A stretch of 64,000 nucleotides of DNA from Eopsaltria australis. Taxonomy: Eukaryota > Chordata > Aves > Passeriformes > Petroicidae. The notes below the pieces were generated by a model, which searched no databases, had not been told where the DNA came from, and was given only the letters and a program-made list of their open reading frames with translations. The translations under genes and the position numbers were made by a program. The stretch spans positions 744,001 through 808,000 of the forward strand of contig JAVTVJ010000464.1 of assembly GCA_034509425.1 (NCBI GenBank), read 5' to 3'. Of the stretch, positions 46,901 to 58,900 are shown in pieces; within the stretch, counting starts at the first letter, position 1, and every line of letters begins with the position of its first letter.

Positions 46901-49900
46901 CCTGTGCTCCTGCCTAATGCTGAGCTCCAACCGCGATCGCTTCCTGAAGGGTGAGGGTCTGCAGCTGATGAACCTGATGCTCAGGTACCTCATTAGCATT
47001 GTGATTTCCTTCCTGCTTTTGATGAGCCAACACATGTTCTGGCTAGATATTTGTGGGTTTATTCTAAAATTTCTGTGTTAGGATATTTGTCTGTCTTCCG
47101 TTGATTTTTTTTTCCCAGGAGGTAAGTAATTTGGACCTTCTCAAACATGGAATTTCTACTTTTTGTCTTTAGCTTTGTTTCCTAAGAACTGAGGTTGCCA
47201 CAGTGGCTGCTGGAGAATGGCAGATCTTTCAGCTGGGTGTTTGCCACAGAGAATGCTGTAGGTCAGGTAAACCCCTGAGGATTTAAATGACCTCTGTTAC
47301 AGCAGGCGACAACCTTTGGATGTCTCTAGGGAAAACATTTTTCCTTTTGTTCCCCAGTTCAGGCTCCACTGTGTTGTGTAGCCTCTGAGCTGCTGAATTT
47401 TTGTGGATGCTGCTGATACAAAAATTACTTCTTGAATGGGGCATAAGTTTGCATTTCTTGTGCTGTGCTTTGTCACACCCTGAACCTCTGGGGCTTCTCT
47501 GCTCTCTCTTCACTTTTCCTTGCTGGCCTGGCACCGAGTTGTGTCTGCTGGGCTGTCTGGCTCCCCAGAGCTGTGGGAGGGCACAGCGGGCTCTGTCTGG
47601 CTGTCCCCAGAGTGCCAGGCTGTGTGCTGGCGGGTTAGCAAACACCAGCCAGGAATGCTGAGCTCCTGCAGCTCAGGGCTGGGGAATGTGCGGCAGCAGG
47701 GAACTGAATAAATAACCCAACATGGATTATTCAAATAGGAACACTGGGTTTTCTTGAGGCTAATTAAGGAAAAGCTCCAAAACTAAGAACGGGAGGGAGG
47801 CCTCCCTCTGCCTTGAGTCCTAAGCTGCTAAACCAGCCTTGCAGAACTAATTAGTTGGAGTTCTTTTGCCATGTGGGTGGGATTCAGTGTTTGGATTTTT
47901 AAGAGCTTTTTACCCATTTTTTGACTCTACTGTTTACCACTCTCTGCACCAGAATCCCAGCTGGAAAATTATGACAAGAGGAAAATTTCTCCTTGCCTGT
48001 ATTTTGCCCCCCACAGTAGTTGCAAAGGGGTTGGGAGGGACAGAGTGTGATGGATCTGTCAGCAGCAACTCTGTCTGATGGATGGAGTTTCCAAGGCCTC
48101 AATCTGTGGATTTTACAGTTTGAGTGGGATTGGTAAAGTGACAGTGGAAAAAATTAATGATTCACAGATTTGTTGTAGAAGCTTGTCACTACTGTCCACA
48201 GGCATGTACTATACTGACAGCTGATTGTTTTATATGTTTTTAAACTCTTCTAATCTAGTTGTAGTGCTTAGAAACTCTCACAGGTGCCCAGTTTTTCTTG
48301 GACAGAGCGACTTAGGTGACCACAATCTTGTTGTACATAGAGAGTGAATGTGGATAGTCGTGTTCTGGAGCTGTACATCTGTATCTTCTTGATACCTTCG
48401 TGATAAACAGGAGAGAACAGACATGGCATTCAGTTGTGATTGACCACCTTGCCCACAAACAAGGCAGAGAATTTTTCTCTCCTGTTGGTGTCCTCTGAAG
48501 GCCGGGGGCAGAGATCTGTTATTTTTTGGATTTACTTTGGAGGTGGTTAATCACTGTACCACAGGCTGTGCAGATGAAAGGACAAACAGGCAAAGTTTAA
48601 AGTGTATTGACATGATGTGAGATAGATAAGCTGTGTGAGAATAAAGATATCAGGCTTGAATCTCCATTACTGTCGTAGGGAACACAGCATTCTGTGTCTG
48701 GTGCTGGCCGATCCATCCAGCCAAGTCGTTCCATTATTGATGGTTGTGCACACACACCTGCAGAGAGCTGCAGCAGCTTTCTATGAGTATTTAATGTGCT
48801 CATGATATTCCTACAGATAGTCATGAGAGCAGGATGTTTCTGTTGTGCTGAGCCTTAAAATGCATGGCCAACAGCAAAGGGCAATGTTGTATCATGTGAA
48901 CTTCTCCTGGTTTATGGGGAGTCAGTGGTAATGCCTGAAAGTGAGCCTGATGTGGCTGATGTGCCTTAAGTGCATGTCCATATGGCTGCTGGTCTTGTGC
49001 TGTGGTCTGGGACTTGCAGTTGGCCCTGAAGGAATTGGGGCTTCTTCACTAAGCAGGTACAAGGGAGGTGAGCAGAGGGTGTGGGAGAAGAGCAAGTTGA
49101 GAGGGATGAAGCCGGTGACAGCAGGAATGAAGGAGGAAGCTTGGAATTAGAATGGCAGCAGGGCTATACGTAATTATTTAATTTACATCTCTGCATCGAG
49201 GGAAGCTTGTTTATTTTATGTAGCATCTTTATCAAAAACAAGATAATTTATCAAGGTAGTAGCCACCAGCGTAAAGTTTAGAAACGTCCCTTAGAATTAA
49301 ACTAAATTTTCTTTTCAGGTCAGAAAATACTTCTTAGTGCTCAGTCCCTCAGTCTTGCCTTAGTAACCTAACTGCAGTTAGCCAAAAGAGAGGAAAACAG
49401 GCTTGTCCTGTCAGCTCCCTGGTGCACAGTGACAGGCAGCTTATTGCTTTGGCTGTAGAGCTGTGCTGGGTTTGAGGAGGTGCAGCCGTGCTGCTCCCGG
49501 GGGATGTGTCAGGGAGATTCTCTGTTGCTCAGGGAAAATGACGTGTGGCTTTCCCAGCTATAGCTGAGGAGTGTGTGTATGCACAGAGCCTAAAACAGCC
49601 CAGGGAGCTCACGGGGCCCTGCGTCACTTGGGCCACACAATGTTCTGTCCTGCAGCTATGCTGGGACTTTTTTTTGACCCTAAATAAAAGCTTTTGTCTC
49701 CTGTGCAGCAAAACAAGGTGAAAACAGACAACTCCATATGGCTCCCTGAAGCTCTTCTGTAGCTATTTCAGGGTATATTTTTTTATGCTTATTAAAATCT
49801 TTTTATGTTTTCTTGTCCTGCTGTTCCTAATGACCCCTGGAAACATAAGCTGTCTCTTTACTAAATCTTCTGGTTAATTAAACGGAACCATTTTATGCAC

Positions 49901-52900
49901 ACTTTCCCAGGAAATCTAGTGTTCTGCTTTTACTGGTATTTTGGAAGGTTAAAGGCTATGTTCTGCTAATGTGGAAAGTCCAAATAACATCAGCACCTCT
50001 TCTTTTTGAAATAATAGCTGTATCAAAAGAGTTGTCTCAGATGTAAAGGTGTTAAAAGGGGTAGAACAATGGTCGATGAATAAAGTTGTAATTCAGAGTT
50101 CCCATGAACAGTGAGGCCCTTCCCCATTTGGTGATTCTCACGTTTCCTTGTCTGTGAATTAGTGTTCAGCTAAAAGTTCCCTCAATAAGCACAGATGAGA
50201 CTAAGATAAACTGCTTGCCCTCCGGCAGAATAAATATTTCAAATAAAATCAACTCCAGACAGTCCAGGCAAGCAGCTATTGATCTCTAAAAGCCTGAACT
50301 TAAACCCAATGAATATTCCAGAGCTCAGCCCTGCACAGCCTTCCTAAATGCTGATCAATATGCAATTACTTCCCCTGAAAACATTTCTGGTGTCATCTGG
50401 CCTAAGGAGTACTTTATTTTTAGCTCTCTGTAGTGGGGATGTGGGGGTGCCAAACCAGCCTCCTGCACAACCCTTGGCTGGTGGGAGGAACTCAGAGTCC
50501 AGCTCCACACTGTACCCTCCCACCACGGGGTCAGAAGTGCCGGTGGCTGCACTGGGCAGGGTCACTTGCTTTCAGGCTGGGGTATTCATACATGGGTGTT
50601 TTAGTTTGCCTGTTGTTAGGGGCTCATGAAGCAGGGAAATTGTTTCCCACAGCTCTCTGGAGGCTCTGAGGAGCCCCTGCTGATGGACATGGGGGCCATA
50701 ACTTTGCAGCCAGGCAGGATCAGAGGAGATTGGCATGTGCTTGTGGTGAAAGGTGGTGAGGCTTGTGACTGTCCTGTCCTGGAGGGAATGCCCTCCTAGG
50801 CTGGCCTCTGGGGACACTGGTTGCTTATGTTTTCCAAGCTCCTGTTAGATCCTGCTGATGTTCACCTGGTCTGGGCTATATTATTGACCAATTGTTCAGT
50901 TCAGTTTCAGTTTTCCCCTGGATGGATTATAAATTCCTCTGGTTTGGTTTGTGAGGTACAGGGCAGCTGGAGATCATTTTCAGGGCATCCTTGTGTTGTC
51001 AGTGTGAGTTACCACCACCAACATTCTGAACTGGCATTGAAGTAGAACAGCCCAGAGTCTGTCTGCCTCCTTCCATTCTGTGGTTCCTGGTGATGGGGTT
51101 TCATTACAGCTGATCCAGCTGTGCTCACCAAACTTACTCCTTTATTCAATTAAACTATTGTTAGATCTAAATCCTGATCTTTTTGGTGTGATAGTATTTG
51201 CCTTTTATATTCAACCCAGCCTCCCCTTCTGTTTTGTGCCAGTGTTTGTAAAGGAGAGAAGAAATATCTTCTCCACTACCCAAGAAATAAGAAAACAAAC
51301 CCATGACAATAAAATACATAAAATGAAATGAAAATAGAAAATAAAAAGAAATAAAAGACATTAAAAAAGAAATAACCAAGACAATATTCTCAGCCACAGT
51401 TTTGAAGAGAGTTACTGTTGGTACAATGTTTTGGCTTCTAGAAGAAAAATCTTGCTTAGAGCTTGTGCTCAGACTCTTCATCCTTTTCTTGTTGTGTTCC
51501 TTTCCCTTGTCTCTTCAAAGTAAGGTGCTCCAAAGCTCCTCATATCCCTGTGCAATTTAATTTGCCTCTTTCTTTTCACAGAGAGAAGAAGATTTCCCGC
51601 AGCAGCGCCCTGAAGGTGCTGGACCACGCCATGATTGGACCAGAGGGCACAGACAACTGTCACAAGTTTGTGGACATCCTTGGCCTGAGAACCATCTTCC
51701 CTCTCTTCATGAAATCACCCAAAAAGATAAAGAAAGTTGGAACAACTGAAAAAGAACATGAAGGTAGGTGTGCTTCCAGATCTTCTTATTGCCAGGGAGG
51801 AAATGAATGGACAGCCAGTGTCTGAAAAGTACCTGCAGGGAGGAGGGAAGGGCACAGCACCCATCTTAGTGCTCCTTCTTCAGCTTTCAGGTCCGGGTGT
51901 CCAGCCTGCTGCTTCCTGTCACAGCTGGCTGTTGAGGGCACAGTTGTCCTGCTTGTTTTGGTATCAGCAGCTCCTGGAGATCCCATTTCGTGTGCTGTTA
52001 ATAAGTTATTTTACTCCTGTAGTGTCTGTTGTTTGAAGCTCTTACTCTGATGCAAAACTCTTTTGAAAAGAGTAATGAGGCAACTACAAATGTCACCTCA
52101 AAAGCAGTGTTTTCATGGCTCTGAGCACTGAAGTGTGACTGGATGAACATCAGGCATTGCAGAAATAAACTGCATTGCTTTTGAAGTTGCTTTTTTTTCC
52201 TTTTTATATTTTTTAACTCTCTAGCCTGGAAAACTCTGCTTTAACAGAGATCTGCTGTGGAATAAAACTGCGATTACTGGGGGACCTGACGCTGAGCTGA
52301 GTGGCCAGTCCCTCCTGCTCCTGGTAACACTGCCTTTCCTATTCTGTTGGTCACTGACAATGTTTTGAAAGAAACTTTAAATACTGCCAGTGATGCTTAA
52401 GGTTTTGTGCCAGTTCATTGCTCAGCTCAGTTCTACAGAGGGTGAATATTGTCAAAAGCTGAAGAGGTGTGAGGGGGTCTCAGACATGCCTAGAATCCAT
52501 CCTGAACTCCTAAAGCAGCAAGCCAAGGGAAAATGGAAGGAAATAGCAAAAACATGGGAGCTCTAAGCCCAAATCCCCTGCTTTGGGACAGTCCTGGCAG
52601 ATCAGGTGGGACTCAGGTGTTCTCCCAGGCCCAGGAGGGAGGTGCTGTCCCTGCAGAGCTCTCGGGGTGCTGGCTGAGGCACCATCTGAGACTGAGCAGC
52701 TCCTTTCTCTGGCAGAGCTGCCGAGCTGGGGACAACTCCCTGGGCATCTGTTTGTGAGGACAAGGAGTGGGCAGTGGCATGGGCTGGGCATATGTGTGAC
52801 AGTGGCTGCTCTCCTGGCACAGGTAGAGAGCAGGGTCTCACCTGTCACCCAGCCCCAGAGCAATTCACACACTGCTGACAGTTCTGCTCACTTTATCTGC

Positions 52901-55900
52901 CTTGTCTTGCTTGTCTTGGGTAGATAATGGTGAGGGGGAAATGCTATCATGTGGTCTGGGGTTTATGTAATGCAGAGATAGGTTTGGTTTCTGTAGGTTA
53001 TGTAATAAAATCACAGGTTTATGTAATAAAATACGCAGTTATGCCTCGATGGATTTAGGGGATGTTTTGAAATTTTCATTTGCAGTGCAAAAGTGAGGTT
53101 TGTTTAATTCTTCTTACTGAGAGAAAGCTTCAGCAGAAATAGGAGGTTCTGGGTAGACATCTGAGTCTCATGCCATTGACTTAATTTTTCAGTTTTGGAA
53201 AGTGAGCTAATCTCTTGTCTCATCTGCTTCTTCTGGAGACTGCAGCTGATACCTGTGTGCAGTCCTGGCTGCTGTGAGGATTAGTCTGGAAAGCCCTGAC
53301 AGGGTCAGTTCCTGACTATTTCTGTGATAGCATGAAAAGCCAATCTGCCCTCAGGAAAACGAAGTGATCCATGCAAGCAGGCTTTGTATCACACCTCCTT
53401 CTCATTATAATGCTGAAGAAATAGAGAACATTAAGATGAGTCCAGAAATCAGATCTATTAAAATAAACTCTCCCTAAAAGGCTGTGGTAGTAAGTCCAAT
53501 TTTCTTTGTTTTGCATCACTGGGCAGGTGAGTTACTGAATTTCTAACGACAGGAGGTAATAGAGATGTTCAACAGGGCTCCCTGGAGCCTGTCACCCCGT
53601 TGTCCTGGCACGGTGTAAGCAGCACAGTGTGTGCTTCTACTCTGCTGAGTGTTGCCCCAGCCATGCAGTAGTTGCTCCTGGGGGGGAACATGGCACAGGC
53701 TCCTGAGTGCCTCTGTCTTTAAGGCAAATGGTGCAGGTGTGGCATGATGGAACTGGTTCCCTCTGTGCTGTTCTGGTCCTAGGAACATGCTGCTTTTTGC
53801 TTATCTCTTTGTTTATTGATCAAAAAGAATGCTCATGTTCAGTCTGCTCCTGTCTTTTCTCATAAAAACTTTATCCTGTGTTCAATCTGTTTTAAAAAAA
53901 ATTAATTAGAACAGTCTTGTATTAGGAGAGCTTTCATGTGTATGCCAAATGGAGGAAGAGATTCCTTTAAAGGATTCTCTGGAGTGGCTTTGCAGCAGTG
54001 GCATCACTATTTATTTAAACAGCTCTGAGGAGCTGGGCTGTGCTCTCCCTCTGTGTTGCTGCTGGGATGGTGTTGGGCTGGGCACCCCAGGGTGTGCTGT
54101 AAAACACCAAATCCTCAGTGGACTCTGAAACCTGGGGCCTAATTACAGCTGCTTAAAGGCCAGCCTTGCTAAAATGCTCCAGCACTGGGCGAGGTACCAA
54201 ACAGCTCTGCCAAAGGGTTTGTCCCACCTGTCCCTCTGTCCCTTTTCTGCAGTGGCTGAAGTGCCACCAGGCTGGGGGTCCTGACACCCGCTGTGGCTCC
54301 AGGTGTTTCACCTCTCACAGGACATCCAGTGCTTTGTCTCTAGAGCACCAAATCTTCTGTATGTATCTGATGGTTGTAGGAAAATAATCCCCTTGTCTTT
54401 ATTTTATAGCAGTGTTGCTATTTGCATAAGAGATAGTCTATAAAACCATGTTTGTTTTATTGTCTCTAAGGCGGTGTTCTGAATGTGACAAAATAATAAA
54501 TACCCTGGTGAAAAAAAATCTCAATGGCACTTGCAGAGCTTTTATTTATTGCAGGAATTTATAATCCAAATTAAATTTGATAAAAGTAACTTCTCTGTAA
54601 TGTGTTTCTTCTTTTCTAAATGCTAGCATAAAGGTGTCAGTGCTGGTTAGCTACATGTTAAACACTGTCAGTGTTTAAAAATTATTTTACTCTAGGGAGC
54701 CTGTGAACAATTTAAATCCAAGCTCCCCGTATTTATGCTTTATGTACACTATGTAATTAGGAAAAAAGAAAGGGAAAATTTCTTAACCATCTTTATGGAT
54801 GATCTGAGCCTGAAGATTGGGCCTGTGGCGTCTAACTGAGTGCACATTATCTACACTTGAATTTTGCCTGTGTTTGTACAGATCATTATATTAGGATATT
54901 AGGTTTGGGAGAAAAAACTCATTGGAAGCAATTTCCCTTTTTCTAAGGCAGTGAAGCAACTCAAACCAGAAATATCTTGCAGCTGAAGAGAGAAATGTCT
55001 TAGAGGTTTCCTGTGTCTGTGGGGTTGCAATACTCATGTGAGTGCCCAGCTGGGTTGGACAGCCACAGAGAGAATTGGCCTGGCTGTGTAGGAGGTGCCC
55101 TGTTGTGGTTGTGTGCTGTGAGCTGGTTAAAGCAGCATCCCTTTAGTGTCTGTGATTGCAGGGAATGGATAGGAATCTGGCTTTGGATAGTTCTTGGCAT
55201 AAAGAGAGGGTAAGATTTTAAATAACCCATCTATGTTGTGACTTTTGAAATGAGGGGGGTGCTGTATGAGCATCTGCATTCCCAAAACCTTCCTGTTGCA
55301 GAGCTGAGGGTCAGGGTGTTCCCCTGTCCATGAGGGTGCAACAGCTCTCAGCGCAGTCAAGTCACAGCGTTGGATGCTGGCTTGAAATTCTTGAACAGTC
55401 TCAGTCAGCTAAAATTGGAGAAAACACAAATTCCTCCTGAATTAGAGAGTCTGTAGTGAAGCAATCATAGCTGGCTCGACAGGCTGTATATCCTCCTGCT
55501 CTTTCTCAGGATGGTTATTTGCAGCCGAGTTTTGCTCACTTGGAGAGTGTAATGAACTATAAAAGGATGTTTGTCCAATTCATCTTCATTTAAATGCCTT
55601 CTCTTGTCTTAGATGTCAGTTTTACTTAGGAATGCTTAATTTGATAACCTTAGAATTAGTTCAGCCAATTTCCCAAGGAGAATTCCTATCGCTGGGGTGT
55701 TTTGTTTGTTTGCCCTCTATCAATAACGAAGCCTCTTTTGGAGATTCTCAGCTACACCCTCTCTTTAAAAACAACAACAAAACCCATTTCTTAGTAAATA
55801 TACTCTTATTCCTTTGTGACATGCACTAAAGGCAGCAGAGCCCTTGGAACGAAATGTCTGGTGCAGAACCAGGTTCCCTGGGCATAGGGAAGTGAATAGG

Positions 55901-58900
55901 CAGCAGCAGAAACATTACCTGATAGGGAGTTATTGGTATTAACTGAGCACCCTCTGCCAGCCAGCAAAAAGTGTTTTTCTTGTGGTGGTCTTGAGGAGTG
56001 AGCACCCAGGGAAGGCATCAGTCTGTTTAAATAGAACTTTATTATGCCAATTTGTTATTTCACCATCACCCTCCGACAGGAACCTGTGATTTGAGTGAGC
56101 CATGATGCTGAGAACAGAGTTAAATTTATCTCAATTAAAGCGAGCGTGCTCTGTTGCAGGAACATCAGAAAAATAAACTTTCTCAGTCAATAGAAAGAAT
56201 TTTGTTTTACGTTCAGCTTGATGGCTGGATCCAGCTCACCAGGGCTATTACATGTGGAGTTTTTCCAACCCTCCCAGGCTCCCCTTCACCCATCCATAAA
56301 ATTGCTGTTTCTTGTATCAGTGTTTTAAGATAAGATTTTTCTTGGCAAAATGCAGTGATACTGGAGTGGGTTACTCTTCTGAAATGCAGATTATTAATGC
56401 ACCTGTGAACAAGTCAGGTTATCAGATGCTACACCATTGGAATAGCATGTCCCAGTGCCACCTGAATACTGGGATGGTCCAGTGGCTTCATCCAGGTGTC
56501 CCAGCAGCCCTGAAGCCACAGAGTTGTGTGCCTAGGAGGGGTAGAAATATCTCAGAACTGGCTTGCTTTTTTCTAGTATTTTCCTTCTAATTAGAAACTA
56601 CAGTTTATCTTAAGCCTTCTTTACAGGGCAGAAGGCTCTTAAATGTGTTCTGCTGGGTTCACCAGATCATCCTGCTTGGCCTCCAATGGCTGCTGTCCCT
56701 GGCATCCAGAGCCACCCACTTTCCCTTTCCTGCAGGATGTTGCTTGCCTCCTCTTCCTCACTGTTGAGCTTCCTCCCCTGCTAGGCAGATGTCCATTATG
56801 GTGAGATGTAAAAAGAAGAAAAAAAGCAGGGGGTGGGGATAATAAAGGCAGAGGAGTGTAATGATACAGCTTGATTTGACAGGACCTCCTGCTGTTGCAG
56901 CTGCCAGTGCCAGCCATGGAATAGATTAATCTGTATTCCAACACGCCGAGCTGAAGTCAAGATCGATCTAATTAGGGTGTTTTAAACACTGCTTGCATGC
57001 TGAAGTCTCTGTGCCTGTCTGGAGAGGGAAAGGCTCGTGAGAGCTTGAGGTGCTGCTGGGCTAAGCAGGACCCTGGTGCTGCTGTGGGAAGCACATGGGA
57101 TATGACCTCCAGGGATGTGTCTGGGATGGTGTCCTGGGATTGGGATCGTGCGGAGTGGCAGGGCCTGCAGGTGAACCGGCCATGGGGCAGCAGCAGTGCT
57201 ACTGGCTGATGAGAGAGAAGCATCCCATCATCCCACATCCATGAATTTAGGGGATCTTGGGATGTTTGCATGAAAAAAGTTGTTCTTGATGCATATTAGC
57301 TGCCAGCTGGTACCTGTTATTTCTGTGAAGGTACCTTTGTGGTGCTGAGTGCAGCTCGGTTTGGTGTTTGCTTCTCAAAAGGAATCACATTTAGTCATTC
57401 TTTGAAAGAGGGCTTGGCTCTGCCTCTGGCCTTGTCTGTGCCCTCATTGGAAGTGATGCATTTTGTGCAGGTGATGTGGACTTTGGCTGAGTGTTACATT
57501 CTTATGGAGAAGCTCCCAGAATGTTCTGTATCAGGGAGGCTGCCTGTGGCTTCACCCTGCAGCAATGCACAGCTTGTGGCCTCTGTCTGCTCTGAGATCA
57601 AAGCCAGGCAGCTGCAGGTTCTGCATTCTCAGGACTCAAAACACCATCAGCTACTCACCATTTCCCAAAGGAGATCCGACCCTGAGCAAATATTGTGATT
57701 ATGGCTTTTAAAATGTTGCATGTGTGAGATGGATATTGGGTCGGTCTGTGGGAAAGTGGTGAGACCCCATCTGTGGGAACCTGCACCTCAAGGTTAGTTC
57801 CCATGTCTGTGCAAACACTTTAATCCACTGAATCATGGATTCAGCCTCTCATTCCATCAAGCTTTGGTCTCATTTTGGCCAATGTCCTTGCCCATGGACG
57901 TTGGTATTTATTGGGCCAGGACTTGCATTACAACATAACCTTGATTTTGGGATGCAGCATTAAACAGACTAGCGTGTTATTTTTCAGGAAGCTGATAAAA
58001 AACCAGTTAAGATACTTCAGAAATATTTCTGTAAAATATTTCTTTGAACATTTTGACTAGGCAACTAAATATTTCCTGGATTTTCTGCAGTGATATGTTG
58101 AAAGAATAACCTTGTTCTCAAAACCTCTGTGTCAGCTCCTTTAGACTTGTCAGTAGTTTTAAAGATTTTATTGATAAAACGGATAAATATCTGCATATGA
58201 CGACCAAAGCAAAAATGATGGCTAAAATACATTTCCTAGTAAAGGAATATTGGAAAAAAGCAATGAAGATAGATCATTGGTGAGAATACTGCTACTAAAA
58301 TGCTGCATCAACACTTCCAAAAAAAGAAGGTTGGAGAAAAAAATAGTGTGACATACAGAATGCTTCCTAAACCAGCAGAGCATATGTTGGCATATATGGG
58401 GAGAAAAAAAAAAAAAATCTTCATTTTGTTGAATTCCTTTCACCTTAAGAAAACGGGATCTTGCGAGAACTTGGAGGTTTTTACAACACTTATAATGTCA
58501 GCGCTTAATTTGGCATCTCTTTTTGTGGAGTAACAGTTTGTGTGCAGGGAGAGCGTGCGCTGACACCCCCGGAGCCATCCTTCAGCCCCGTTAGGCTGTC
58601 GGAATGACGGAGCAGCCACACGGCGCGGCCACCCGATAAACCTGTTATCTGCCTGCTCCTCCTGCCGGCAGCGCTCCCAATCTCCTTGCAACATGAAAAA
58701 TTGACACCACCTCAGGCAGAAATCTGTTTCGAAAAGGAAGCTCCATTTATAAGCGGCTAATGAAATGGGGGGGGGGGTGTGGGGGGGTGTGCGTGCCTGT
58801 GCAGCCTCTCCTCGTGCTGCCCTTGTGCAGGATGCAGATAATCTGTGCAGCAGGGAGCACAGACACCCTGGCCAGGCAGCCTGTGTGCCTTCACCTTCCA